In this document: positions 43,826-52,217 of the stretch, piece by piece
How the letters are laid out: each line of letters begins with the position of its first letter
Numbering within the stretch: the first letter of the stretch is position 1
Origin: Streptomyces sp. NBC_01260
GTDB taxonomy: Bacteria > Actinomycetota > Actinomycetes > Streptomycetales > Streptomycetaceae
Reading direction: 5' to 3'
NCBI RefSeq assembly: GCF_036226405.1
Contig: NZ_CP108464.1
Coordinates: 2,294,001 to 2,358,000, forward strand
DNA: 64,000 bases
Position numbers and translations under genes: made by a program
The notes under the pieces: generated by a model
The model's database searches: none
Seen by the model: only the letters and a program-made list of their open reading frames with translations
Told to the model about the DNA's origin: nothing

Positions 43826-45528
43826 TCGTCAATGAGCCCGTCCACGACACGTTCGAGGACACCCCGGCCAAGGACCGCGATCCCGACTGGTTCAAGCGTG
43901 CCGTCTTCTACGAGGTCCTCGTCCGTTCCTTCCAGGACTCCAACGGTGACGGCATCGGAGATCTGAAGGGGATCACCTCCAAACTGGACTACCTCCAGTG
44001 GCTTGGCGTCGACTGCCTCTGGCTGCCGCCGTTCTTCAAGTCGCCGCTGCGCGACGGTGGTTACGACGTCTCCGACTACACCGCCGTGCTTCCGGAGTTC
44101 GGCGACCTCGCCGACTTCGTCGAGTTCGTCGACGCCGCGCACCAGCGCGGGATGCGCGTGATCATCGACTTCGTCATGAATCACACCAGCGACCAGCACG
44201 ACTGGTTCCAGCAGTCCCGCACCGACCCCGAGGGTCCGTACGGCGACTACTACGTCTGGGCCGACGACGACAAGCAGTTCCAGGACGCCCGGATCATCTT
44301 CGTCGACACCGAGACGTCCAACTGGACCTTCGACCCGGTGCGCAAGCAGTACTACTGGCACCGGTTCTTCTCGCACCAGCCCGACCTCAACTACGAGAAC
44401 CCGGCGGTGCAGGAGGAGATCATCTCCGCCCTGCGCTTCTGGCTGGACCTCGGCATCGACGGCTTCCGGGTCGACGCCGTGCCGTACCTCTACCAGCGCG
44501 AGGGCACCAACTGCGAGAACCTCCCGGAGACCCACGGCTTCCTCAAGCGGGTCCGCAAGGAGATCGACGCCAACTACCCGGACACCGTGCTGCTCGCCGA
44601 GGCCAACCAGTGGCCCGAGGACGTCGTCGACTACTTCGGCGACTACCAGGCCGGCGGCGACGAGTGCCACATGGCGTTCCACTTCCCCGTCATGCCGCGG
44701 ATCTTCATGGCCGTACGACGGGAGAGCCGCTACCCGGTCTCCGAAATCCTGGCCAAGACACCGGCGATCCCGTCCGGCTGCCAGTGGGGCATCTTCCTGC
44801 GCAACCATGACGAGCTGACGCTCGAAATGGTCACGGACGAAGAGCGCGACTACATGTACGCGGAGTACGCCAAGGATCCGCGGATGCGGGCCAACATCGG
44901 TATCAGGCGGCGCCTGGCATCCCTGCTGGACAACGACCGCAACCAGATCGAGCTGTTCACCGCCCTGCTGCTGTCCCTGCCCGGATCACCGATCCTCTAC
45001 TACGGGGACGAGATCGGGATGGGCGACAACATCTGGCTGGGCGACCGGGACGCCGTCCGCACCCCGATGCAGTGGACGCCCGACCGGAACGCGGGATTCT
45101 CCTCCAGCGATCCGGGACGGCTCTTCCTCCCCACGATCATGGACCCGGTCTACGGCTACCAGGTCACCAACGTCGAGGCGGCGATGGCCTCCCCGTCGTC
45201 GCTGCTGCACTGGACGCGCCGGATGATCGAGATCCGCAAGCAGAACCCGGCGTTCGGCCTCGGCGCGTACACCGAACTGCCCTCCTCCAACCCCGCGGTG
45301 CTCGCCTTCACCCGTGAGCATGGGGACGACCTCGTGCTGTGCGTGCACAACTTCTCGCGGTTCGCGCAGCCGACGGAGCTCGATCTGCGGTCCTTCAACG
45401 GGCGTCATCCGGTGGAGCTGATCGGCGGGGTGCGCTTCCCCGCCATCGGTCAGTGGCCCTACCTGCTGACTCTCGCGGGACACGGCTTCTACTGGTTCCG
45501 CCTCCGCAAGGACGCACCCGCGAGCTGA
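43822..45528 (+). CDS. treS: Trehalose synthase (maltose alpha-D-glucosyltransferase)
   Basis: A 568-residue GH13_16 enzyme. It begins [20 protein letters not shown], and its catalytic triad is Asp218 ([13 protein letters not shown]), Glu260 (LLAEANQWP) and Asp330 (RNHDELT). It interconverts trehalose and maltose; with Pep2 it feeds maltose 1-phosphate to GlgE. The length is that of single-domain TreS, so it is not a TreS-Pep2 fusion. ATG 43822 overlaps the glgE stop, which implies translational coupling. Confidence 0.96.
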   Translation: MIVNEPVHDTFEDTPAKDRDPDWFKRAVFYEVLVRSFQDSNGDGIGDLKGITSKLDYLQWLGVDCLWLPPFFKSPLRDGGYDVSDYTAVLPEFGDLADFVEFVDAAHQRGMRVIIDFVMNHTSDQHDWFQQSRTDPEGPYGDYYVWADDDKQFQDARIIFVDTETSNWTFDPVRKQYYWHRFFSHQPDLNYENPAVQEEIISALRFWLDLGIDGFRVDAVPYLYQREGTNCENLPETHGFLKRVRKEIDANYPDTVLLAEANQWPEDVVDYFGDYQAGGDECHMAFHFPVMPRIFMAVRRESRYPVSEILAKTPAIPSGCQWGIFLRNHDELTLEMVTDEERDYMYAEYAKDPRMRANIGIRRRLASLLDNDRNQIELFTALLLSLPGSPILYYGDEIGMGDNIWLGDRDAVRTPMQWTPDRNAGFSSSDPGRLFLPTIMDPVYGYQVTNVEAAMASPSSLLHWTRRMIEIRKQNPAFGLGAYTELPSSNPAVLAFTREHGDDLVLCVHNFSRFAQPTELDLRSFNGRHPVELIGGVRFPAIGQWPYLLTLAGHGFYWFRLRKDAPAS

Positions 45529-45767
45529 CCGGCCGGCCGGCGCGCAGGCTCTGTGCGGGGCGGTTTCCGCCGCTCCGCACGGGGCACTCTCCACCCATAT
45601 CGAACGCTTCAGGACCCTTCCTGAATCCTCCTGGCGATTCGTTCCGTTCGAGTCGAGTCCGTACGGACCATCCTGACCCGACACGTCCCGCACAGCCGGA
45701 CAGCCAAAGCCGCAATCCGGGACACTCTTCGCATCCTGTGGTGTGCCCGGGGAAAGGACGCGATGCC
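45529..45767 (+). other. Gap between treS and pep2
   Basis: About 240 bases without a gene. A 7-bp inverted repeat TTCAGGA/TCCTGAA lies at 45608-45625 and may be an attenuator or operator. The gap suggests pep2 has a promoter of its own. Confidence 0.35.
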
Positions 45768-47165
45768 ATGTCGGAGGCTGCATCCGCTCAGGTCACCCTG
45801 GCGAACAGCACAGCCCTGCTCCCGTCTCTCGGACCGCTGCTCCATGAATGGCTGCCCCGGCAGCGGTGGTTCGCGGGCAAGGGACGGCCGATCACGGCCT
45901 TCTCGCTCGTGTCGGCGACCGAGATACTGCCGGTGGAGAAGGCCGGCATCGCCGCTGCCGGCCCCGGGCTGCTGCATCTGCTGGTCCGGGTCCATCAGCC
46001 CACCATGCCCGCCCAGCCGCCCATCGACTGCTACCAGTTACTGCTCGGCGTACGGTCCACCCTGCCGACCCGGCTGGCGCCCGCCCTCATCGGGCATGTG
46101 ACGGACGGCCCGCTGGCCGGGCTGACCGTCTACGACGGGCTGCACGATCCGCGCCTGGCCGCCCTGCTGCTGGAGCGGCTGCGCACCCCCGGCGGACTCG
46201 GCGCCCTCCGGTTCGGCCGGGGCGCTGCCCCGGTCTCCGCCGGCCTCGCGCCCCGGGTGCTGGACACCGAGCAGTCCAACTCCTCGCTCGTCTACGGCAA
46301 CGCCTACATCCTCAAGATCTTCCGCCGGGTGTTCCCGGGCACCAACCCCGATCTGGAGCTGCCCCTCGCGCTCTCCCGCGAGGGGTGCGGGCGCGTCCCG
46401 GCCCCCGTCGCCTGGTTCGAGTCCACCGAACCGGAGCACCTCACGCTCGGCGTGCTGCAGCCGTTCCTGCGCGGTGCGCAGGACGGCTGGCAGCTCGCCC
46501 TGCGCGCACTCGCGACGGGTCTCGACTTCGGACCCGAGGCCCGCGCGCTGGGACAGGCCACCGCCGAGGTGCACACCGCGCTCGCCGCGGCGCTGCCCAC
46601 CCCCGCGCTGCGCCGCGGCGAGACCGACGAGCAGGCCGCCGGCATGGTGCGGCGGCTGGAGGCGGCCGCCCACGCGGTGCCGGAGCTGGTGCCCTACGTC
46701 CCCGGGCTGCGCGCCGCGTTCGACGCCGTGACGGCGCTGGGCCACCAAGGGCGGAGCTGGGCGGCCCAGCGGGTGCACGGCGATCTCCACCTCGGCCAGA
46801 CCCTGCGCGGGGCCGACGGCTTCTGGTCGCTGATCGACTTCGAGGGCGAGCCGGCCCGCCCGCTCCCGGAGCGCCGCAGCCCGCAGCCACCGGTGCGCGA
46901 CATCGCCGGGATGCTCCGCTCCTTCGACTACGCGGCCCGCTCGCACCGGCCCTGGAACGCCGACTGGGCGGCGCGCTGCCGGTCCGCCTACTGCGACGGC
47001 TACGCGGAGGCCGCGGGCCTCGACCCCCGCGCCGAACCGGAGCTGCTGCGGGCCCACGAGACCGACAAGGCGGTGTACGAGGTGCTGTACGAGGCACGGC
47101 ACCGGCCCGACTGGCTTCCGGTCCCGATGGCCGCCATCCACCGCCTGGCCGCCGCCACCGACTGA
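45768..47165 (+). CDS. pep2: Maltokinase (ATP: maltose 1-phosphotransferase); contains a TTA codon
   Basis: A 465-residue aminoglycoside-phosphotransferase-like kinase. It begins MSEAASAQVTLANSTALLPS and has LPRQRWFAGKGRPI, the ATP-binding SNSSLVYGNAYILKIFRRVF, the catalytic loop QRVHGDLHLGQTL and the metal-binding WSLIDFEGEPARPL. It phosphorylates maltose made by TreS to maltose 1-phosphate for GlgE. Codon 91 (46038-46040) is TTA, the rare leucine codon read by the bldA tRNA, which ties translation to developmental timing in Streptomyces. GGGGAAAGGA lies 7-16 bases before the ATG. Confidence 0.94.
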   Translation: MSEAASAQVTLANSTALLPSLGPLLHEWLPRQRWFAGKGRPITAFSLVSATEILPVEKAGIAAAGPGLLHLLVRVHQPTMPAQPPIDCYQLLLGVRSTLPTRLAPALIGHVTDGPLAGLTVYDGLHDPRLAALLLERLRTPGGLGALRFGRGAAPVSAGLAPRVLDTEQSNSSLVYGNAYILKIFRRVFPGTNPDLELPLALSREGCGRVPAPVAWFESTEPEHLTLGVLQPFLRGAQDGWQLALRALATGLDFGPEARALGQATAEVHTALAAALPTPALRRGETDEQAAGMVRRLEAAAHAVPELVPYVPGLRAAFDAVTALGHQGRSWAAQRVHGDLHLGQTLRGADGFWSLIDFEGEPARPLPERRSPQPPVRDIAGMLRSFDYAARSHRPWNADWAARCRSAYCDGYAEAAGLDPRAEPELLRAHETDKAVYEVLYEARHRPDWLPVPMAAIHRLAAATD

Positions 47166-47248
47166 CACCCGCCGCCGCGCACCCCCGCACCCGCACGCGG
47201 CGCCCCACCCCTCCCGCCCCATCCATACCCCCCGAGGAGGCTGTCCCT

Positions 47249-49684
47249 GTGACCGCCCGCAAGCCGTCCCGCAAAGCGCCCGATCCCGCTCCGACCACCT
47301 CCGAAGCCGCTCTCTCCGCGGCACCCGCCGAACATCCGGACGCCACCGCCGCAGGCCCGGCCGCCGGGACCCTCGCACCGGTGGAAGCGAGCGCCCCGCC
47401 CCCCGATCCGGTCACCGCGAACGCGCCCGCCAAGCGGGCGAACCGGGCGGCGGCCCCGCCGCATCCCCGCCGCGCCGGCGGCGGTCAGGGGGTCCGCCCG
47501 GCCCGCACCCTGGACGACGGGGACCGGGCCCGGCTCCTGGCGGGTGAGCACCACGCCCCGCACGACCTGCTCGGCGCGCACCAGATCCGCGGCGGGGTGA
47601 CGTTCCGGGTGCTGCGGCCCTTCGCGCGGTCCGTAACCGTGCTGGCCAAGGGGCTCCGGGCCGAACTGCACGAGGACGGCGACGGCTTCTTCTCCGGGCT
47701 CCTGCCGATGCCGTCGGTCCCCGAGTACCAGCTCCTGGTCTCCTACCAGGACAACGAGATCGAGGTCCAGGACCCGTACCGCTTCCTGCCCGCGCTCGGC
47801 GATCTCGATCTGCATCTGATCGGCGAGGGCCGGCACGAGGAGCTGTGGACCGCGCTGGGGGCCCAGCCGATGGAGCACCAGGGCGTCACCGGGACCCGGT
47901 TCACCGTCTGGGCCCCCAACGCCCGGGGGGTTCGCGTCGCGGGTGACTTCAACTACTGGGACGGCACCGGCTTCCCGATGCGTTCGCTCGGCTCCACCGG
48001 GGTGTGGGAGCTGTTCCTGCCCGCGATCGGGGAGGGGGCGCTCTACAAGTTCGACATCTGCCGCCCGGACGGCTCGCACACACTGCGCGCCGACCCGATG
48101 GCCCGCCAGGCCGAGGTCCCGCCCGCCAACGCCTCGGTCGTGACGGCCGCGCACCACGTCTGGCGGGACCAGGAGTGGATGGCCCGTCGCGGGGACGTCC
48201 CGGTGCACGAGGCGCCGCTGTCCGTCTACGAGGTGCACCTGCCGTCCTGGCGCCCCGGTCTCACCTATCGCCAGCTCTCCGAGCAACTCCCCGCGTACGT
48301 ACGTGATCTGGGGTTCACGCATGTGGAGCTGATGCCGGTCTCCGAGCACCCCTTCGGCGGCTCCTGGGGCTATCAGGTCACCGGTTTCTACGCCCCGACC
48401 TCCCGGATGGGCACACCGGACGACTTCCGCTTCCTGGTCGACGCGCTGCACCGGGCCGGGATCGGCGTCATCGTCGACTGGGTGCCCGCGCACTTCCCGC
48501 GCGACGAGTGGGCGCTCGCCGAGTTCGACGGCCGGCCGCTGTACGAGCACTCGGACCCGCAGCGGGCCGCACACCCGGACTGGGGCACCCTCGAATTCGA
48601 CTTCGGCCGTACCGAGGTGCGCAACTTCCTCGTCTCCAACGCCACTTACTGGTGCGAGGAGTTCCATATCGACGGGCTGCGGGTCGACGCCGTCGCCTCG
48701 ATGCTCTACCTCGACTACTCGCGCGAGGAGGGCGAGTGGTCTCCGAACGAGCACGGCGGCCGGGAGAACCTGGACGCCGTCGCCTTCCTCCAGGAGATGA
48801 ACGCCACGGTCTACCGGCGCAGTCCCGGCGTCGTCACCATCGCGGAGGAGTCCACCGCCTGGGACGGTGTCACCCGCGCCACGCACCACGTCGGTCCCGG
48901 TGGTTTCGGCGGGCTCGGGTTCGGGCTGAAGTGGAACATGGGCTGGATGCACGACTCGCTGGAGTACGTGTCCAAGGAGCCGGTGCACCGCAAGTACCAC
49001 CACAACGAGATGACGTTCTCGATGGTGTACGCGTACAGCGAGAACTACGTGCTGCCGATCTCGCACGACGAGGTCGTGCACGGCAAGCGGTCGCTGGTCA
49101 GCAAGATGCCCGGCGACTGGTGGCAGCAGCGCGCCAACCACCGCGCCTACCTCGGCTTCATGTGGTCCCACCCGGGCAAGCAACTCCTCTTCATGGGCCA
49201 GGAGTTCGCCCAGGGGGCGGAGTGGTCGGAGGGCCACGGCCCGGACTGGTGGCTGCTCGATCCGTCGTACGCGGCGGAGAGCGACCACCGGGGCGTCCGG
49301 ACCCTGGTCAGCGATCTGAACACGGTGTACGGGGCGACCGGGGCGCTCTGGCAGCTCGACACCGTTCCGGAGGGGTTCGCCTGGGTGGCGGGGGACGCCG
49401 CCGAGGACAACGTCTTCGCCTTCCTGCGCTTCGACGCGGACGGCTCACCGCTGCTGTCCGTCTGCAACTTCTCGCCGGTGGTCCGCCACGACTACCGGAT
49501 CGGGGTGCCGGACGGCCCGGAGGCGTGGACGGAGGTCCTGAACACGGACGCGGGGCGGTACGGCGGCAGCGACGTACGCAACGACGAACCGCTGAAGCCG
49601 GAGGCCGTACCGTTCCACGGCAGGGCGACGAGCGTGGCACTGACGCTGCCGCCGCTGGCGACGGTGTGGTTCAAGCCGGCGTGA
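47249..49684 (+). CDS. glgB: 1,4-alpha-glucan branching enzyme
   Basis: An 811-residue GH13_9 enzyme with a 90-residue Ala/Pro-rich N-terminal extension, two N-domains (HHAPHDLLGAHQIRGG...; VWAPNARGVRVAGDFNYWDG) and the catalytic barrel. The triad is Asp480 (GLRVDAVASML), Glu533 (TIAEESTAW) and Asp607 (ISHDEVVHGK). It introduces alpha-1,6 branches into the glucan built by GlgE. GTG 47249 is preceded by GAGGAGG. It closes the glgE-treS-pep2-glgB operon, which ends in a 46-base perfect palindrome. Confidence 0.95.
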   Translation: MTARKPSRKAPDPAPTTSEAALSAAPAEHPDATAAGPAAGTLAPVEASAPPPDPVTANAPAKRANRAAAPPHPRRAGGGQGVRPARTLDDGDRARLLAGEHHAPHDLLGAHQIRGGVTFRVLRPFARSVTVLAKGLRAELHEDGDGFFSGLLPMPSVPEYQLLVSYQDNEIEVQDPYRFLPALGDLDLHLIGEGRHEELWTALGAQPMEHQGVTGTRFTVWAPNARGVRVAGDFNYWDGTGFPMRSLGSTGVWELFLPAIGEGALYKFDICRPDGSHTLRADPMARQAEVPPANASVVTAAHHVWRDQEWMARRGDVPVHEAPLSVYEVHLPSWRPGLTYRQLSEQLPAYVRDLGFTHVELMPVSEHPFGGSWGYQVTGFYAPTSRMGTPDDFRFLVDALHRAGIGVIVDWVPAHFPRDEWALAEFDGRPLYEHSDPQRAAHPDWGTLEFDFGRTEVRNFLVSNATYWCEEFHIDGLRVDAVASMLYLDYSREEGEWSPNEHGGRENLDAVAFLQEMNATVYRRSPGVVTIAEESTAWDGVTRATHHVGPGGFGGLGFGLKWNMGWMHDSLEYVSKEPVHRKYHHNEMTFSMVYAYSENYVLPISHDEVVHGKRSLVSKMPGDWWQQRANHRAYLGFMWSHPGKQLLFMGQEFAQGAEWSEGHGPDWWLLDPSYAAESDHRGVRTLVSDLNTVYGATGALWQLDTVPEGFAWVAGDAAEDNVFAFLRFDADGSPLLSVCNFSPVVRHDYRIGVPDGPEAWTEVLNTDAGRYGGSDVRNDEPLKPEAVPFHGRATSVALTLPPLATVWFKPA

Positions 49685-49687
49685 GCG

Positions 49688-49733
49688 ACGGGCGGGCCCC
49701 GCAGGCGTGATCACGCCTGCGGGGCCCGCCCGT
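49688..49733. terminator. 46-base perfect palindromic bidirectional terminator
   Basis: The arms 49688-49710 and 49711-49733 are exact reverse complements with no spacer, a 23-bp stem, between the converging glgB and thioredoxin genes. In RNA a few central bases would form the loop. Confidence 0.9.
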
Positions 49734-50075
49734 TCACACCGCCTCGAACACGTCCTCCAGCTCCTGGAGCAGCCGGCGCTTCGGCCGGGCGCCGACCATC
49801 GACTTCACCGGCTCACCCGACCGGAACACCATCAGGGTCGGCATCGACAGCACCGCGTACCGGGAGGTGATCCCGGGGTTCCGGTCGACATCGATCTGGA
49901 CGATCTTGATGCGCTCGCTCTCCTCGGCCGCGATCGCTCCCAGCACGGGGGCGAGCTGGCGGCACGGTCCGCACCAGTCGGCGGTGAATTCGACGAGGAC
50001 GGGGAGTCCGGCCCCCAGCACCTCCCCGTCGAAGCTCTCGTCGGTGACCTCGGCAACGCCCTGCACCTGGATCAT
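49734..50075 (-). CDS. Thioredoxin
   Basis: A 113-residue thioredoxin with the redox site WCGPC (Cys35, Cys38) and the cis-Pro segment SMPTLMVF. It reduces protein disulfides in the cytoplasm. It lies 3 bases downstream of a MerR regulator stop, so the two form an operon. Electrons would come from a thioredoxin reductase encoded elsewhere. Confidence 0.95.
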   Translation of the reverse strand: MIQVQGVAEVTDESFDGEVLGAGLPVLVEFTADWCGPCRQLAPVLGAIAAEESERIKIVQIDVDRNPGITSRYAVLSMPTLMVFRSGEPVKSMVGARPKRRLLQELEDVFEAV

Positions 50076-50078
50076 CTG

Positions 50079-50483
50079 TCATCCTCCCAGTTCGCATCGT
50101 GGTTCGGGGCCGCCGGGCAGGTCGGACGACGCCTCCAGTTCGGCGCGGGCCAGCTGGGCGCCCACCTCCGTACGGACCGTCCGCAGCTGCTCGATGAGCG
50201 AGTCGAGCTCGCCGAGCTTGCGCCGGTAGACGGCGAGGGAGGCGGGGCAGGCGTCACCGGCCGGATGGCCGGCCCGCAGACACTCGACGAAGGGCCGGGT
50301 CTCCTCCAGGTCGAACCCGAAGTCCTGCAGGGTCCGGATCTGCTGGATCAGCCGCAGATCGCCCTCGTCGTAGGTGCGGTAGCCGTTCTCCGCCCGCCGC
50401 GTGGGCAGCAGCCCGCGCGACTCGTAGTAGCGCAGAGTCCGCGTCGTCGTTCCGGCCCGCTCGGCCAGCTCCCCGATTCGCAT
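50079..50483 (-). CDS. MerR-family transcriptional regulator
   Basis: A 134-residue regulator with the MerR HTH-wing (MRIGELAERAGTTTRTLRYY then LLPTRRAENGYRTYDEGDLR) and a C-terminal coiled-coil helix. Two late cysteines (VECLRAGHPAGDACP) could sense metals or electrophiles. The ATG at 50483 is only 14 bases from a perfect 20-base palindrome that overlaps a TTGACG -35-like word, the normal MerR operator position. It is co-transcribed with thioredoxin, suggesting a thiol-stress function. Confidence 0.93.
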   Translation of the reverse strand: MRIGELAERAGTTTRTLRYYESRGLLPTRRAENGYRTYDEGDLRLIQQIRTLQDFGFDLEETRPFVECLRAGHPAGDACPASLAVYRRKLGELDSLIEQLRTVRTEVGAQLARAELEASSDLPGGPEPRCELGG

Positions 50484-50497
50484 ACCTCGACGGTAAT

Positions 50498-50517
50498 CCT
50501 TGACGTCGACGTCAAGG
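50498..50517 (-). promoter_or_regulatory. MerR-type operator/promoter: CCTTGACGTCGACGTCAAGG
   Basis: A perfect 20-base palindrome just upstream of the MerR gene. It contains TTGACG, a likely -35 element on the minus strand. MerR proteins bind such dyads inside long -35/-10 spacers; the very short distance to the ATG implies a short leader or a leaderless message. Confidence 0.7.
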
Positions 50518-50557
50518 CAAGCGCCGGATCGGGCAGGGGCCGGCGCGAGCGCGGACA

Positions 50558-50598
50558 CACGCCGGGCCGGTACGGGGTTCCCGTACCGGCCCGGCGTG
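50558..50598 (-). terminator. Hairpin terminator of the dctA gene
   Basis: A 19-bp perfect stem (50558-50576 and 50580-50598) with a GTT loop, 43 bases past the transporter stop in the minus direction. Confidence 0.88.
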
Positions 50599-50641
50599 CA
50601 TGGGGTGCTGAGGGGCTTCAGTCCTCCCGTGCCCGGGGTGC

Positions 50642-52009
50642 TCAGGCCTTCGTCATCGAGACCTCGCGCTCGCCCTCGCGCGGCTCGGGGACGTCCGGCC
50701 CGCCGCCGTGCACGTCGTCCACGCCGAGCATCGACTCGTCCCAGGGGAGCGCGCCGGCCAGGACCTGGTCCACACGTTCCTTGTCGATCTCCTTGGTCCA
50801 GGTGCCGACCAGGACCGTGGCGACCGCGTTGCCGGCGAAGTTCGTCAGGGCGCGGGCCTCGCTCATGAACCGGTCGATGCCGACGATCAGGCCGACGCCG
50901 TCGACCAGATCGGGGCGGTGCGACTGGAGGCCGCCCGCGAGAGTGGCGAGACCGGCGCCGGTGACGCCCGCCGCACCCTTCGAGGCGATGACCATGAAGG
51001 CAAGCAGCGAGATCTGCTCGCCGATGCTCAGCGGGTCACCCGTCGCATTGGCGATGAAGAGCGAGGACATCGTCAGATAGATCGCGGTGCCGTCGAGGTT
51101 GAAGGAGTATCCGGTCGGCACGGTGATGCCCACGACCGGCTTGCTGACACCCATGTGCTCCATCTTCGCGATCAGCCGGGGCAGGGCCGACTCGGACGAG
51201 GAGGTGGAGAGGATGAGCAGGAACTCCCGGCCCAGGTACTTCAGCAGGGAGAAGATGTTCACCCCGGCCACCAGGCGCAGGAGCGTGCCCAGGATCAGGA
51301 ACACGAAGAGCGCGCAGGTGATGTAGAAGCCGATCATGATGACCGCGAGGGACTTCAGCGCGTCCACGCCGGTCTCGCCGACCACGGCCGCCATCGCGCC
51401 GAACGCGCCGACCGGGGCCAGCCACATGATCATGGCGAGGATGCGGAAGACCAGGCGCTGGAGGTGGCCGATGCCGCGCAGGACCGGCTCGCCGGCCGAG
51501 CCCAGGGCCTGCAGCGCGAAGCCCGCGAGCAGGGCGATGAGCAGGGTCTGCAGGACCTCGCCCTCGGTGAAGGCCGACACCATGGTGGTGGGGATGATGC
51601 CGAGCAGGAAGTCCGCGGTGGACTCACTGGGCCCCGAGACCTGCTTCTCACCCGCGGCCCGGACCGCCTCGGTGATGTGGAGGCTGGAGCCGGGCTCCAG
51701 GAGGTTGCCGACGACCAGACCGATTGCCAGAGCGACGGTCGACATCACCAGGAAGTAGCCGAGGGCCAGACCGCCGACCGCGCCGACCTTGGCTGCCTTG
51801 CGGACCGAGCCGACCCCCAGCACGATCGTGCAGAAGATGATCGGCGAGATCATCATCTTGATGAGATTGACGAAGCCGGTTCCGACCGGCTTGAGCTCGA
51901 CGGCGGCATCCGGGGCCACGAGGCCCACCAGGATCCCCAGTCCCACCGCCACGATCACGGCGAGATACAGATACTTCGTACGGTCCCGCTTGGCGGCGGC
52001 CACTCCCAC
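50642..52009 (-). CDS. dctA: C4-dicarboxylate:cation symporter, DctA family
   Basis: About 455 residues of the DAACS family. Hallmarks are FVNLIKMMISPIIFCTIVLG, the serine-rich re-entrant loop STSSSESALP, the substrate/cation motif VPTGYSFNLDGTAIY, and TGAGLATLAG with the late NFAGNAVATVLV. It imports succinate, fumarate or malate (glutamate is an alternative in this family). The start is GTG 52009 with GAGGAGACC upstream. It is divergent from a CitA/DctB-type kinase and regulator pair that probably controls it. Confidence 0.94.
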   Translation of the reverse strand: MGVAAAKRDRTKYLYLAVIVAVGLGILVGLVAPDAAVELKPVGTGFVNLIKMMISPIIFCTIVLGVGSVRKAAKVGAVGGLALGYFLVMSTVALAIGLVVGNLLEPGSSLHITEAVRAAGEKQVSGPSESTADFLLGIIPTTMVSAFTEGEVLQTLLIALLAGFALQALGSAGEPVLRGIGHLQRLVFRILAMIMWLAPVGAFGAMAAVVGETGVDALKSLAVIMIGFYITCALFVFLILGTLLRLVAGVNIFSLLKYLGREFLLILSTSSSESALPRLIAKMEHMGVSKPVVGITVPTGYSFNLDGTAIYLTMSSLFIANATGDPLSIGEQISLLAFMVIASKGAAGVTGAGLATLAGGLQSHRPDLVDGVGLIVGIDRFMSEARALTNFAGNAVATVLVGTWTKEIDKERVDQVLAGALPWDESMLGVDDVHGGGPDVPEPREGEREVSMTKA

Positions 52010-52033
52010 GGGGGTCTCCTCGGCTCGTCCTTG

Positions 52034-52076
52034 TTCCTCCCCCGTCCCTGGGGGGTTCCTCCCCCGTCCCTGGGGG
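52034..52076. repeat. Tandem 20-base repeat upstream of dctA
   Basis: TTCCTCCCCCGTCCCTGGGG occurs at 52034-52053 and again at 52056-52075, separated by GG. Each unit has inverted CCCC/GGGG character. It lies in the dctA leader region. Confidence 0.75.
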
Positions 52077-52144
52077 CCCCGGCGACTATTCCGTCCCCTG
52101 TGACCCCGGTCACCGTTACGTGCATTTCGTTCATATGTTTTCGG

Positions 52145-52204
52145 CCAGGGCCTGTCCGGCGGATCAGGGGCGACCCCGGTCATGATCCGCCGGACAGGCC
52201 CTGG
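52145..52204. repeat. 22-bp perfect inverted repeat sharing a 14-mer with the pfkA upstream region
   Basis: The arms 52145-52166 and 52183-52204 are exact reverse complements around a 16-base centre, between dctA and the sensor kinase gene. Both arms contain AGGGCCTGTCCGGC or its complement, and the same 14-mer occurs before pfkA (56545-56558). It looks like a small mobile palindromic element (MITE-like) with insertion-sequence-like ends; it could also act as an operator or terminator. Confidence 0.65.
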
Positions 52205-52217
52205 GCAAACTGTGGCC

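Noticed and set aside
45848..49684. A 1278-codon frame that would fuse pep2 and glgB
   Set aside because: The part before 47249 is off-frame pep2. glgB has its own GTG and a strong GAGGAGG.
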